From Methylobacterium sp. (GTDB lineage: Bacteria; Pseudomonadota; Alphaproteobacteria; Rhizobiales; Beijerinckiaceae): a DNA stretch of 64,000 nucleotides. The notes beneath the pieces were generated by a model. It saw nothing but the letters and a program-made list of their open reading frames with translations, was not told where the DNA came from and ran no database searches. The stretch is taken from contig PNLY01000012.1 of the NCBI GenBank assembly GCA_013823325.1, positions 23,441 to 87,440 of the forward strand, read 5' to 3'. Of the stretch, positions 54,803 through 63,973 are shown piece after piece. Made by a program: the position numbers and the translations under genes. How positions within the stretch are numbered: position 1 is the first letter of the stretch; every line of letters starts with the position of its first letter.

Positions 54803-56442
54803 ACGCGCCCTCTCCCGCTCCGCAAGCTGCGCCCTCGCCGCCGCCTCCCGCGACGGCGAGCATGAGCCGGACGCGGGCACTGGCCTACATGCTGGCTGCG
54901 ACGATGCTGGCGATGACGCAGCAGGTCGGCGCCAATCTCATCACGACCAATGTCTACCAGATCCAGGGCGAGCTCGGCGCCACCGTCGCCGAGACCAACT
55001 GGCTGATCGCCGCCTATATGGCGCCGAACGTCTCGCTGTCGATCGCCCTGATCAAGATCAGGATGCAGTACGGCCTGCGCAACTTCGCCGAGATCAGCAT
55101 CGCCGGCTTCGTCATCGCCGCCTTGCTCAACTTCTTCGTGCACGACCTGCAATCGGCGCTGGTGGTGCGCTTCATGAGCGGGATAGCGGCCGCGCCGCTG
55201 TCCTCGCTCGCATTCCTCTACATGATCGAGCCACTGCAGCCGCGCCAGAAGCTCACGGTCGGCCTGTCTCTCGCATTGACCAACACCACGCTCGGCATCC
55301 CCGTCACGCGGCTGCTCTCACCGAGCCTGCTCGAGATCGGCGGCTTCCATGGCTTGACCCTGTTCGAGATGGGGCTGGCGCTGGTCGCATTCGGCCTGGT
55401 CTACGCCCTGCCATTGACGACGCCACCACGGGTCAAGGTCATCGGGCCGCTCGACGGGGTGAGTTATCTCCTGATCGCGCTCGGCTTCGGCGCCATCGCC
55501 GTCGCGCTCTCGCTCGGGCGAATCTACTGGTGGCTGGAGGCGCCCTGGCTCGGCTGGCTCTTCGCCGGCGCGCTCCTCTGCCTGACGCTGGCGGCGGTCA
55601 TCGAGCTGCACCGCCAGAGCCCGCTCATCGACATACGCTGGCTGACCAGCCCGGCGACGCTGCACTACGCTACCGTGCTGCTGCTGTTCCGCATTGTCCT
55701 GGCGGAGCAGACAGTCGGCGCCTCCAATTTCTTCCAGGCGCTCGGCTTCCAGAACGAGCAGACCCTGCCGCTCTATGGCGTGATCCTGGCGGCAATCCTG
55801 GCCGGCGGCTTCACCTGCGCGGCGCTGCTGCGTCCCGGCCGGGAAAATGCCTTCTACGCGGCGGCGCTGATCTGCATCATGGCCGGCGCGATCCTCGACA
55901 GCAGCGCCACCAGCCTGACCCGGCCGGACGACATCCATCTCAGCCAGGCGCTCGTCGCCTATGGCTCGGCCCTGTTCCTGCCCGCGGCCATGGGACAGGG
56001 CCTCGCCCCGGCGCTGGCGCGCGGGCCGGTCTACATCCTCAGCTTCTTCGTGATCTTCCTGTTCACCCAGAGCATTGGCGGCCTGCTCGGCTCGGCGCTG
56101 TTCGGCAGCTTCATCACGCTTCGGACCAGCTTCCACTACAGCCAGCTCGCCGAGCATTTCTCGCTGGCCAACCCGCTCGTCGCCGAGCGCCTCCAGCAGC
56201 TCGGCGGCAGTTACGGCCATATCCTCACCGATCTCGGGCTGACGCGCGCCGAAGGTGTCACCCTGCTCGCCCAGCAAGCGACCCGGGAAGCGACCGTGCT
56301 CGCCTATAACGACGCCTTCCTGCTGATCGCAATGATCGCTGGCAGCGCGCTGATCGGCCTCCTCACCCATCTTGCCGTCCTGCGCCTGCGGGAACGCTTC
56401 GCCGCCCCCGCCGCCCTCCCTGCCCCCACGCCCCAGCCATGA
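54799..56442 (+). CDS. MFS permease of the DHA2/EmrB-like type
   Basis: A 547-residue inner-membrane transporter with about 14 hydrophobic helices. An N-terminal Pro/Ala-rich stretch of ~20 residues is followed by LAYMLAATMLAMTQQVGANLITTNVYQIQGELGATV, split here as the first helix and loop, and TNWLIAAYMAPN, the DHA2 signature region. With the HlyD partner downstream it should form a tripartite efflux pump, exporting a hydrophobic or aromatic acid such as fusaric acid. Its start overlaps the MarR stop by four bases. Confidence 0.88.
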   Translation: MNAPSPAPQAAPSPPPPATASMSRTRALAYMLAATMLAMTQQVGANLITTNVYQIQGELGATVAETNWLIAAYMAPNVSLSIALIKIRMQYGLRNFAEISIAGFVIAALLNFFVHDLQSALVVRFMSGIAAAPLSSLAFLYMIEPLQPRQKLTVGLSLALTNTTLGIPVTRLLSPSLLEIGGFHGLTLFEMGLALVAFGLVYALPLTTPPRVKVIGPLDGVSYLLIALGFGAIAVALSLGRIYWWLEAPWLGWLFAGALLCLTLAAVIELHRQSPLIDIRWLTSPATLHYATVLLLFRIVLAEQTVGASNFFQALGFQNEQTLPLYGVILAAILAGGFTCAALLRPGRENAFYAAALICIMAGAILDSSATSLTRPDDIHLSQALVAYGSALFLPAAMGQGLAPALARGPVYILSFFVIFLFTQSIGGLLGSALFGSFITLRTSFHYSQLAEHFSLANPLVAERLQQLGGSYGHILTDLGLTRAEGVTLLAQQATREATVLAYNDAFLLIAMIAGSALIGLLTHLAVLRLRERFAAPAALPAPTPQP

Positions 56443-57479
56443 CCCGCATCTTCCGCTCCGTCTCGACCTATATCGCGCTCGCCGTCGGCCTCGCCGGCAT
56501 CAGCGTCATCCTCTACGCATGGCGGCTGCCACCCTTCGCCAGCGCGATCGAGACCACCGAGAACGCCTATGTGCGCGGCCAGGTCACCGTGATCGCGCCG
56601 CAACTCGCGGGCTACATCGCCGAGGTCGCCGTTCAGGATTTCGCTACGGTCAAGCAGGGCCAGCTCCTCGTCCGCATCGACGAGCGCATCTTCCAGCAGC
56701 GACTGGACCAGACGCGCGCCAGCCTCGCGGCGCAGCACGCCGCGCTCGCCAATTCCGAGCAGGCCCGCCACGCCGCCGAGGCACGCCAGCGCGCCAGCGA
56801 AGCCAATGTCGCCAGCGCCGAGGCCGCACTGCGCACGGCGGAAGCCAATTGGGGCCGCATCGAGCCGCTGCGTGAGCGTGGCGTCGTCAATCAGACCAAT
56901 GCCGACCAGAGTCTGCAGGCGCTCGACCAGGCCCGCGCCGGGCTGACGGCAAGCAAGGCCGCCGTCGACGTCTCCCGGCAGGACGTGCAGAGCGCCATCG
57001 TCAACAAGGCATCGCTCGAAGCGGCGGTCCAGGGCGCCGAAGCGGCCGTCCACCTGGCCGAGATCGACCTGCAGAACACCCGGATCACCGCGCCGCAGGA
57101 CGGACGCCTCGGCGAGGTCTCGGCCCGGCTCGGGCAATACGTCTCGGCCGGCACGCAATTGATGGCGCTGGTGCCGAGCCAGGTCTGGGTAATCGCCAAT
57201 TTCAAGGAGACCCAGCTCTCCGGCATGCGCATCGGCCAGAAGGTCTCCTTCACCGTCGATGCCCTGCGCCATGCAAGGCTGACCGGCACGATCGAGCGCT
57301 TCTCGCCCGCGGCCGGCTCGGAGTTCAGCGTGATCCGGCCGGAGAACGCGACCGGCAATTTCGTCAAGATCGCCCAGCGCGTGCCGGTGCGGATCGCGAT
57401 CGATCCTGGTCAGAGCCTGGCCGAGCGGCTCTCGCCCGGCATGTCGGTGGTGGTCAGCGTCGACACCGCGCAGCGCTGA
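56439..57479 (+). CDS. HlyD-family efflux periplasmic adaptor (EmrA-like)
   Basis: A 346-residue membrane-fusion protein. One N-terminal membrane helix, then a biotinyl-lipoyl-like domain (NAYVRGQVTVIAPQLAGYIA, VKQGQLLVRIDERIF), a long coiled-coil hairpin (about 85-205) rich in Ala/Glu/Gln, the returning lipoyl half (NTRITAPQDGRLGEV) and beta-barrel (VWVIANFKETQLSGMRIGQK). It joins the permease to an outer-membrane channel not in this window. Start overlaps the permease stop (ATGA, 56439-56442). Confidence 0.93.
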   Translation: MTRIFRSVSTYIALAVGLAGISVILYAWRLPPFASAIETTENAYVRGQVTVIAPQLAGYIAEVAVQDFATVKQGQLLVRIDERIFQQRLDQTRASLAAQHAALANSEQARHAAEARQRASEANVASAEAALRTAEANWGRIEPLRERGVVNQTNADQSLQALDQARAGLTASKAAVDVSRQDVQSAIVNKASLEAAVQGAEAAVHLAEIDLQNTRITAPQDGRLGEVSARLGQYVSAGTQLMALVPSQVWVIANFKETQLSGMRIGQKVSFTVDALRHARLTGTIERFSPAAGSEFSVIRPENATGNFVKIAQRVPVRIAIDPGQSLAERLSPGMSVVVSVDTAQR

Positions 57480-57499
57480 CGATTATTCGATGTCGCCAC

Positions 57500-57913
57500 T
57501 TAATCGGCGATATCGACATCCGTGAGCTGGAAGCCGGCCGATGTCCTGGTGAAGGTGAAGATGCTGCCGCCGCAGGCGATGGCGTAGACCTCGTTCCTGG
57601 CGCCATCGCGGTCATAGACCGGCTTGGTGCGCTGCAGGCAGGCGCGGTTCTTCGCGTTGAAATCGCTCGGCCAGACCTTGGCGCGGAACTGCGCGGCTTC
57701 GGCGATGGAAGCATCGCCCATATAGGGCAGCTTCGTCATGGCGGCGACGGTGGCCGGATCATTCGCCTTCAGCGCTGCCCGGAACTTTGCGATGAAGTCC
57801 TCGAACTCCTTTTGCACGGCCGTGGAAGCCACGGCTTTGCCGGGAGCCTGCGCCAGCGCGGGAGCGAGGGAAGCGAGAACGGCAGCGATCACGAGGCCGG
57901 GCAGCGTCTTCAT
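57500..57913 (-). CDS. secreted protein, function unknown
   Basis: A 137-residue exported protein (signal cut near ALAQAP) with a helical N-terminal half (EFEDFIAKFRAALKANDPAT, VAAMTKLPYM) and a C-terminal beta part with FTFTRTSAGFQLTDV. Two Cys. A NTF2-like or similar small alpha+beta fold is possible. No family recognised. It ends 21 bases from the convergent HlyD gene. Confidence 0.7.
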   Translation of the reverse strand: MKTLPGLVIAAVLASLAPALAQAPGKAVASTAVQKEFEDFIAKFRAALKANDPATVAAMTKLPYMGDASIAEAAQFRAKVWPSDFNAKNRACLQRTKPVYDRDGARNEVYAIACGGSIFTFTRTSAGFQLTDVDIAD

Positions 57914-57969
57914 GCGTCAGCTCCGTCCGTTCGATCGACCAGCACACAATAGCTGATCGGGAGCGGAGC

Positions 57970-59184
57970 CTACCGCAAGGTCAACAGCCGCTCCAGCAGC
58001 AGCTTCACATCGGCTTCCGTCTGGTAGAGCCCGAAACCGACCCGCAGGCGATCACCACGCAGGTCGACGGTGATGCCGGCCTGCTTCAGCTTCTCATGCC
58101 AGAGCGCCGCATCGGCATGGCGGAAGGTCAAGAAATTGCCGCGTGCCGGCTCGTCAGGCGGCACGACCAGATTCTCCAAAGCGAGCGCACCGCAGGGCCG
58201 CCGCGCCAGCCCCTCGGCGAAGATCGCCTGCAAGGCACGGGTGTGGGCGTGGATCGCGGCGACGCCGAGGCACTTGGCATCGAGCCAGTCGAACATCGCG
58301 CCCATACGGTAGAGGCCGGAAGGGTCGAAGGTCGCGCCCATGAAGCGCCAGCCGTTCTGGGCATAGCCGATTTCGCCCTGCGCGCCCGAGAGCGCGCCGA
58401 AGGAGGCGTACCAGCCGGTATCGCGCGGGCGCATCCCGAAGCCGGGTGGGCAGTGCATGAAGCAGGCGCCCTCGCCCGACATGGCGTATTTGTAGCCGCC
58501 GGCGATGTAGAAGGCCTTGTCGGCGATCCCCGAGAGATCGGTCGGCCGCGCCAGGAAGCCGTGATAGCCGTCGATGACGACGAGCCGCCCGGGTGCCGCG
58601 ACTCCGTCGACCAGTGTTTCCAGATCGGTCAGCGCATAGCCTGAGTTGAAATGGACCTGACTGACGAAGACCATGTCGGGGCCGGGACCGTGCTGCGCCG
58701 CCGCGATCAGCCGCTCCGCCAGGCCCGCGAAGGGCTCCGCAGGCACGACCGTCAACTCGATCAGCCCGTCCTCTGCGAGCCGCTCGATCTGGCGCCGGAA
58801 GGAGTGGAACTCGGCATCGCTGGTCAGGACGCGCGGCTTGCGATCGCGCGGCAGGCAGGAGAGCAAGCGGTTGACGAATTCATGGGTGTTGTTGGCCGGA
58901 ACGAGGCCGTCGATCCCAGGCAGGTTCAAGTGCTTGGCCACGCCTTGCGCGACCTTCTGCCAGACCGGCCCCAGCACCTCCTGCCACTTGCCGTCGACGA
59001 GGCGGGCGGCATCGTCCCAGGCGCGCAAATGCGCCTCGCGGGTGGCGTCCGGCCAGAAATGATGGCTATGGGCGGCGAAATGCAGCTTGGCGGGCCAGTT
59101 CTGGCGGAAGCGCGAGAATTCGGCGGCAAGGTCGAATGGCGGAAATCCGAGCCCCGCGGGAGCCGTCGTCACCTGGTCCATCAT
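57970..59184 (-). CDS. aminotransferase class V-fold PLP enzyme, kynureninase-like
   Basis: A ~404-residue PLP enzyme of the class V fold. PLP-binding features include FVSQVHFNSGYAL, VVIDGYHGFLARP and the Schiff-base Lys in YIAGGYKYAMSGEGACF. The N-terminal LHFAAHSHHFWPDATREAHL is unlike classical KynU, so the product is called by fold. Its place divergent from tryptophan 2,3-dioxygenase supports a kynureninase role (kynurenine to anthranilate and alanine). Two adjacent ATGs (59184, 59181) follow GGAG. Confidence 0.82.
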   Translation of the reverse strand: MMDQVTTAPAGLGFPPFDLAAEFSRFRQNWPAKLHFAAHSHHFWPDATREAHLRAWDDAARLVDGKWQEVLGPVWQKVAQGVAKHLNLPGIDGLVPANNTHEFVNRLLSCLPRDRKPRVLTSDAEFHSFRRQIERLAEDGLIELTVVPAEPFAGLAERLIAAAQHGPGPDMVFVSQVHFNSGYALTDLETLVDGVAAPGRLVVIDGYHGFLARPTDLSGIADKAFYIAGGYKYAMSGEGACFMHCPPGFGMRPRDTGWYASFGALSGAQGEIGYAQNGWRFMGATFDPSGLYRMGAMFDWLDAKCLGVAAIHAHTRALQAIFAEGLARRPCGALALENLVVPPDEPARGNFLTFRHADAALWHEKLKQAGITVDLRGDRLRVGFGLYQTEADVKLLLERLLTLR

Positions 59185-59218
59185 CCTGCTCCGTGACCTT
59201 GCCGATCCGGCAAAATAC

Positions 59219-59230
59219 TTTAAGCTTAAA
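59219..59230. promoter_or_regulatory. perfect palindrome TTTAAGCTTAAA in the kyn divergent promoter
   Basis: A 12-bp perfect palindrome in the 97-base gap between the kynureninase-like gene (start 59184) and the dioxygenase gene (start 59282). AT-rich against a G+C-rich background and central, it is a good candidate operator for a regulator of both genes, for example an Lrp- or MarR-type protein. The regulator is not in view. Confidence 0.55.
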
Positions 59231-59281
59231 ATATCTCGCGCCCCTCCCCAGTCAAGGCGCGAGACGAGCGAGGGCGGCATC

Positions 59282-60130
59282 ATGACCAGCGGGACGGGCG
59301 ATCACCAGAGCCGGATCGAGCCGGGCATGCAGACCGATTTCAAGGAGCGGATGGATTACGGCTCCTATCTCGGCCTCGACCTGCTGCTCGCGGCGCAGAA
59401 GCCATTGAGCGATGCGCCCGACGAATTGCTGTTCATCACCATCCACCAGGTCCAGGAACTCTGGCTGAAGCTCGCGGCCCACGAACTCGACGGCGCCATC
59501 GCGGCGATCAGGGCGGATGAACTCCAACCGGCCTTCAAGTCGCTGGCGCGGGTCTCGCGCATCCAGGCGCAGCTCGTCACCGCCTGGGACGTGCTCTCGA
59601 CCATGACCCCATCAGACTATCTCGCCTTTCGTGACGCGCTTGGCCAGTCCTCGGGCTTCCAGTCCTATCAGTATCGCGCGCTGGAATTCCGCCTCGGCGC
59701 CAAGGACCCGCGCATGGTGGCGATGCACAAGCATCACCCGGAGCACCACGCCCATCTGCAGGAATTGCTGCATGCGCCGAGCCTCTATGACGAGGCGCTG
59801 CGGCTGCTCGCCCGCCGCGGCCTGCCGGTTCCGGCCGAGTGCGTCGAACGCGACTGGAGCCAACCGCATGTCGCGAGCGAAGCGGTGAAGGCGGTGTGGC
59901 TCACGATCTATCGCGACACGCATCGCTATTTCGATCTCTATGAGCTCGCCGAGGAGCTGGTCGACGTCGAGGATCAGTTCCAGCAATGGCGCTTCCGCCA
60001 CATGAAGACGGTCGAGCGCATCATCGGCTTCAAGCAGGGCACCGGCGGCTCCAGCGGCGTGAAGTTCCTGAAGACGGCGCTGGAGCGCTCGTTCTTCCCG
60101 GAACTCTGGCAGCTGCGGAGCGAGCTGTAG
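59282..60130 (+). CDS. kynA: tryptophan 2,3-dioxygenase
   Basis: A 282-residue heme dioxygenase opening the indole ring of L-tryptophan to N-formylkynurenine. The DYGSYLGLDLLLAAQKPLS start, FITIHQVQELWLKLAAHEL with a distal His, SGFQSYQYRALEF and WRFRHMKTVERIIGFKQGTG with the proximal heme His are diagnostic. The ATG at 59282 begins the family homology. The frame is open upstream. It heads rightward opposite a kynureninase-like gene; kynurenine formamidase is not in the window. Confidence 0.95.
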   Translation: MTSGTGDHQSRIEPGMQTDFKERMDYGSYLGLDLLLAAQKPLSDAPDELLFITIHQVQELWLKLAAHELDGAIAAIRADELQPAFKSLARVSRIQAQLVTAWDVLSTMTPSDYLAFRDALGQSSGFQSYQYRALEFRLGAKDPRMVAMHKHHPEHHAHLQELLHAPSLYDEALRLLARRGLPVPAECVERDWSQPHVASEAVKAVWLTIYRDTHRYFDLYELAEELVDVEDQFQQWRFRHMKTVERIIGFKQGTGGSSGVKFLKTALERSFFPELWQLRSEL

Positions 60131-60164
60131 CGCTGTCGTCCTTGAGGCGAAGACATCTCTAGTT

Positions 60165-60257
60165 CGTCATGCTCGCCCTTGCGGCGAGCATCCACGTCTT
60201 GAACACCGCATCATTTGAAGGAAGACGCGGATGGTCGGGACAAGCCTGACCATGACG
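60165..60257. repeat. palindromic intergenic repeat, family F (93 bp, copy 2)
   Basis: Second copy of the element at 42192-42284: framed by CGTCATG and CATGACG, with CTCGCCCTTGCGGCGAG at the left, the shared middle CACGTCTTGAACACCGC, and a GGTCGGGACAAGCCTGACC stem at the right. Same orientation and same length. Confidence 0.85.
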
Positions 60258-60261
60258 ATGA

Positions 60262-60317
60262 GACGCGGTGTTCATGGGTTCCGGGCGCAAGCCTGTCGGC
60301 CTGCCCCGGAATGACGG
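60262..60317. repeat. partial palindromic repeat, family A
   Basis: Starts five bases after the family F copy: GGGTTCCGGGC, AAGCCTGTCGGCCTGCCCCGG and ATGACGG match the right arm of the family A element at 1362-1507. The left arm is missing, so this is a truncated copy, abutting the stop of the next gene (60322). Confidence 0.65.
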
Positions 60318-60321
60318 CGAC

Positions 60322-60720
60322 TTACTCGTTATTCCCGAACGTCATATCCCGCCGGGCCGTCAGGATGCTGATCGAATAGCCGGCGATCACGTCGACCAGC
60401 GCCATCAGCGTGATGATCACGAACGTGCCGGTGCCGAAGCCGGGGATGAACAGGAAGATCAGCCCGCAGGCGATGAACACCACCATGGAGAGGCCATGGT
60501 TGAGGATCGAGCTCGACTTGGCGCTGGTCGCGTTCATGATCTCGAAGAACAGCACGATGGTCGAGATCGCGAGCAGCAGCTCGCTGACCGTCAGCACGAA
60601 GGCGGTGCCCGAAGGCAGGCCGATATTGAGCAATTCGCGCGAGAGCGGCACGCCCATGGCCGCGACGGTGACGCCATAGGCGATGACCGCCAGCAGCATG
60701 AAGGGGAAGAAGCGCGCCAT
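60322..60720 (-). CDS. small four-helix membrane protein, function unknown
   Basis: A 132-residue membrane protein with four hydrophobic segments (about residues 6-26, 40-62, 75-95 and 97-118). It ends RRDMTFGNNE. No family recognised with certainty. It could stabilise a partner or transport a small ion. It begins 150 bases from a possible rightward small gene. Confidence 0.7.
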   Translation of the reverse strand: MARFFPFMLLAVIAYGVTVAAMGVPLSRELLNIGLPSGTAFVLTVSELLLAISTIVLFFEIMNATSAKSSSILNHGLSMVVFIACGLIFLFIPGFGTGTFVIITLMALVDVIAGYSISILTARRDMTFGNNE

Positions 60721-60871
60721 CGCATCACCAATCCGTTTGCCGGCGCAGCCACCCTTTCGCAGCGCACCCGGAGCCGCTAGATATCAGCCCTGCACGGAAC
60801 GCGCTACGCGGCTGCCGCTACGACAGTCACACCGCGTTGCCCGTGCAGTTTGGAACTGGTAGAAGCGAGCC

Positions 60872-61048
60872 ATGACGGTGAAGCGGCAGAACAGGGGCGA
60901 AGTCCGGCGCGTGATGCGCCGCACGCTGAACCTGCGCCGTTTTCCGACCACCCAGGGCTTCGCCGCGCTGCATGACCATGCCCGCCTGCCCTGGCGCTTC
61001 TTCGGCCGCTTCACGGCCTCGCTCGCAGCCGGCCTTACGCTCGCCTGA
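60872..61048 (+). CDS. small Arg-rich protein upstream of leuC (58 residues)
   Basis: An open frame of 59 codons not obviously overlapped by a better gene. The product is [17 protein letters not shown], a middle with [18 protein letters not shown] and [10 protein letters not shown]. It is basic and could be a nucleic-acid or membrane contact protein. Only a weak GAAG site precedes the ATG. Real expression is uncertain. Confidence 0.4.
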   Translation: MTVKRQNRGEVRRVMRRTLNLRRFPTTQGFAALHDHARLPWRFFGRFTASLAAGLTLA

Positions 61049-61137
61049 GACCGGCCGTCCGGCCGGCGACAGGCCGTTGCGATGCGCGTTGGCCCTTGAG
61101 GGCCGCACCCGATTTCCATACCGAAGGCGATGAAGCC

Positions 61138-62556
61138 ATGACTGCGACCAAGGCCCCCACCACCCTCTACGACAAGATCTTCGAGGACCACGTCGTCGAC
61201 CGCCAGGACGACGGCACCTGCCTGCTCTATATCGACCGCCATCTCGTGCATGAGGTCACCAGCCCGCAGGCCTTCGAGGGCCTGCGCATGACCGGCCGCA
61301 AGGTCCATGCCCCGCACAAGACGCTGGCCGTGGTCGACCACAACATCCAGACCACCGACCGCTCCAAGGGAATCCAGGAAGAGGAAAGCCGGATCCAGGT
61401 CGAGGCGCTCGCCCAGAACGCCAGGGATTTCGGCGTCGAATACTTCAACGAGCTCGATATCCGCCAGGGCATCGTGCACATCGTCGGCCCCGAGCAGGGC
61501 TTCACCCTGCCCGGCACCACCATCGTCTGCGGCGACAGCCACACCTCGACCCATGGCGCCTTCGGCGCGCTGGCCCATGGCATCGGCACCTCGGAGGTCG
61601 AGCATGTGCTCGCCACCCAGACGCTGATCCAGAAGAAGGCCAAGAACATGCTGGTCCAGGTCGACGGCAAGCCCGCTCCGGGCGTCGGCGCCAAGGACAT
61701 CACCCTCGCCATCATCGGCGAGATCGGCACCGCCGGCGGCACCGGCTCGGTGATCGAATATGCCGGCGAAGCGATCCGCGGCCTCACCATGGAAGGCCGC
61801 ATGACCGTCTGCAACATGTCGATCGAGGGCGGCGCCCGCGCCGGCATGGTCGCCCCGGACGAGAAGGCCTACGCCTATCTCAAAGACCGCCCGAAGGCGC
61901 CGAAGGGCGCCGCCTGGGACGAGGCGCTGCGCTATTGGGAGACGCTGCGCTCCGACGAGGGCGCGCATTTCGACCGGATTGTCAGGCTCGACGCCGCCAA
62001 CCTGCCGCCGATCGTCTCCTGGGGCACCAGCCCCGAGGACGTGATCTCGGTGACCGGCGCCGTGCCGGATCCCGATGAGATCGAGGACGAGGTCAAGCGC
62101 GCCTCGAAGAAGCGCGCGCTCGAATATATGGGCCTTACCGCCGGCACCAAGATGACCGAGATCCCGCTCGACGTGATCTGGATCGGCTCCTGCACCAATG
62201 GCCGCATCGAGGATCTGCGCACCGTCGCCAAGATCGTCGAGGGCAAGAAGATCCATGAGAGCCTGGACTACGGCATGATCGTGCCGGGCTCCGGCCTGGT
62301 GAAGCAGCAGGCCGAAGCCGAGGGCCTCGACAAGATCTTCATCGCCGCCGGCTTCGAATGGCGCGAGCCGGGCTGCTCGATGTGCCTCGGCATGAACCCC
62401 GACCAGCTCAAGCCGGGCCAGCGCGCCGCATCGACCTCGAACCGCAATTTCGAGGGTCGCCAGGGCTATCGCGGCCGTACCCACCTCGTGTCGCCGGCCA
62501 TGGCGGCGGCAGCGGCCCTGACCGGCCACTTCGTCGACGTGCGCACGCTGGGCTGA
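61138..62556 (+). CDS. leuC: 3-isopropylmalate dehydratase large subunit
   Basis: A 472-residue aconitase-family subunit that isomerises 2- to 3-isopropylmalate with LeuD. The [18 protein letters not shown] start, [20 protein letters not shown] and [14 protein letters not shown] hold the first cluster Cys; [10 protein letters not shown] has the other two of the [4Fe-4S] site. The ATG at 61138 follows a GAAGG site. LeuD begins 1.4 kb downstream, after three genes; leuB is 42 kb to the left. Confidence 0.97.
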   Translation: MTATKAPTTLYDKIFEDHVVDRQDDGTCLLYIDRHLVHEVTSPQAFEGLRMTGRKVHAPHKTLAVVDHNIQTTDRSKGIQEEESRIQVEALAQNARDFGVEYFNELDIRQGIVHIVGPEQGFTLPGTTIVCGDSHTSTHGAFGALAHGIGTSEVEHVLATQTLIQKKAKNMLVQVDGKPAPGVGAKDITLAIIGEIGTAGGTGSVIEYAGEAIRGLTMEGRMTVCNMSIEGGARAGMVAPDEKAYAYLKDRPKAPKGAAWDEALRYWETLRSDEGAHFDRIVRLDAANLPPIVSWGTSPEDVISVTGAVPDPDEIEDEVKRASKKRALEYMGLTAGTKMTEIPLDVIWIGSCTNGRIEDLRTVAKIVEGKKIHESLDYGMIVPGSGLVKQQAEAEGLDKIFIAAGFEWREPGCSMCLGMNPDQLKPGQRAASTSNRNFEGRQGYRGRTHLVSPAMAAAAALTGHFVDVRTLG

Positions 62557-62582
62557 AGCGATCGGGTTCGCGGGAGGACGTC

Positions 62583-62828
62583 ATGAGCACCGATCCCCGC
62601 GAAGCCGCCCGCGCCGACGATGCCAAGGAAGCGCTGGATCGGGTCAAACGCGATTCCGAGAGCTTCCTCGGCTCTTCGATGGGCCGTGCGGCCGACCACT
62701 TCTCCGGCAAGGACGCGCCGGAAGGCGACAACATCGAGCTCTGGGGCCGCAGAATCGGCCGCGGTCTCTCGCTGATCGCCTTCATCGGCCTGTCCTGGTG
62801 GCTTGGGCATCAACTGAAGATCTGGTGA
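62583..62828 (+). CDS. small protein with a C-terminal membrane helix
   Basis: An 81-residue protein: a charged N-terminal half (TDPREAARADDAKEALDRVK) and a hydrophobic end (LSLIAFIGLSWWLGHQ). GGGAGG lies seven bases before the ATG at 62583. Its stop overlaps the next start as TGATG. No family recognised; the coupling to a metallopeptidase-like gene suggests a shared role. Confidence 0.72.
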   Translation: MSTDPREAARADDAKEALDRVKRDSESFLGSSMGRAADHFSGKDAPEGDNIELWGRRIGRGLSLIAFIGLSWWLGHQLKIW

Positions 62829-63286
62829 TGGGCAGCGTTCCGTCGATCAAGGCAGCCGCTTCGGGCGAGGCCTCCCAGGGCCTCGACTGGGACGGCGTGC
62901 GTGCGCCGTCCAGCGCCGAGTTCGAGATCCTGGCGCAGGCGGCCTATGACCGCCTGCCCGAGGATTTCCGCAAGCTCTGCGCCGACCTCGTCATCAACGT
63001 CACCGAGTTCCCCGAGGACGACGTGTTGAAGGAGCTCGAGGCCGAGAGCCCCTTCGACCTGCTCGGCCTGTTTTCGGGGATCGGCCTGCCGCAGCAGGGC
63101 TATGCCCCGCAGACCGGACAGATGCCCAACACCATCCATCTCTACCGCCGGCCGATCCTCGACTACTGGGCCGAGCATGACGAGAGCCTGGGCGCCATCG
63201 TCACCCATGTGCTCGTCCATGAGATCGGCCACCATTTCGGCTTCGACGACGACGACATGGACGCGATCGAGAAGGCGGCGGGATAA
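62828..63286 (+). CDS. metallopeptidase family protein (DUF1025, zincin-like)
   Basis: A 152-residue protein with the zinc motif HEIGHHFGFDDDDMDAIE near residues 133-150 (HExxH). The N-terminal half FEILAQAAYDRLPEDFRKL and the middle LYRRPILDYWAEHDESLGAI fit the DUF1025 metallopeptidase family, which is widespread in alphaproteobacteria with unknown target. It starts inside the previous stop codon (TGATG). A LysE-family gene follows five bases later. Confidence 0.9.
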   Translation: MGSVPSIKAAASGEASQGLDWDGVRAPSSAEFEILAQAAYDRLPEDFRKLCADLVINVTEFPEDDVLKELEAESPFDLLGLFSGIGLPQQGYAPQTGQMPNTIHLYRRPILDYWAEHDESLGAIVTHVLVHEIGHHFGFDDDDMDAIEKAAG

Positions 63287-63291
63287 AGACG

Positions 63292-63924
63292 ATGCTCGAT
63301 GATCTGATCCACCACCTGCCGGACCTGGCTCTGGTCTTCTCGGCCTTCTTCATCGCCGTCGCCAGCCCTGGACCGAGCAATCTCCAGGTGATGGCGACCT
63401 CGATGGAGCATGGCCGCAAGGCCGGGATGACGCTGGCGCTCGGCGTCACCACGGGATCGCTGACCTGGGGCATTCTCGCCGCGGTCGGCGTCACCGCGCT
63501 GATCGTCGCCCATCCCGGCGCGCTCTATGCCATCAAGATCGTCGGCGGGCTCTATCTGCTGTTCCTGGCCTGGCGCTCCGCGCGCTCGGCCATGCAGGCG
63601 GAGATGCCGCCGCCGAAAGCCAGCGGCTCGGGCCGCCGCCTCTATCTGCGCGGCTACCTGATGCACCTCACCAACCCGAAGGCGATCCTGAGCTGGACGG
63701 CGATCATCGCGCTCGGCCTCAGGCCAGAAACGCCGGCGGTGGTGCTCTACGCCATCATCTTGGGATGCCTGACGATCTCGCTCGCGATCAACCAGACCTA
63801 TGCCTGGCTGTTCTCGACGGCGTCGATGGTGGCGGGGTACCGCAGGATCCGCCGCCGGGCGGAAGCCTGCCTCGCCGCCTTCTTCACCTTCGCCAGCTTC
63901 AAGCTCCTGACGGCGCAGCTCTGA
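63292..63924 (+). CDS. LysE-family translocator
   Basis: A 210-residue exporter with about six hydrophobic helices: FSAFFIAVASPGPSNLQVMATSMEHGRKAGM at the start, split as helix and loop, then MHLTNPKAILSWTAIIALGL, typical of RhtB/LysE members. Compare the one at 39833-40459. It starts five bases after the metallopeptidase stop and is followed by leuD. Confidence 0.9.
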   Translation: MLDDLIHHLPDLALVFSAFFIAVASPGPSNLQVMATSMEHGRKAGMTLALGVTTGSLTWGILAAVGVTALIVAHPGALYAIKIVGGLYLLFLAWRSARSAMQAEMPPPKASGSGRRLYLRGYLMHLTNPKAILSWTAIIALGLRPETPAVVLYAIILGCLTISLAINQTYAWLFSTASMVAGYRRIRRRAEACLAAFFTFASFKLLTAQL

Positions 63925-63973
63925 CTGAGCCGTCGCCCCAACCTGACCAGAAAGACCTGCCGGAGTACCCGCC

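Noticed and set aside
60262-60290. GTTC-spacer-GTTC near 60270 as a second LexA box
   Set aside because: The spacer is four bases, not seven, and it lies in a repeat rather than a promoter.
60784-62529. Long minus-strand frame antisense to leuC
   Set aside because: Shadow of leuC; no motifs.
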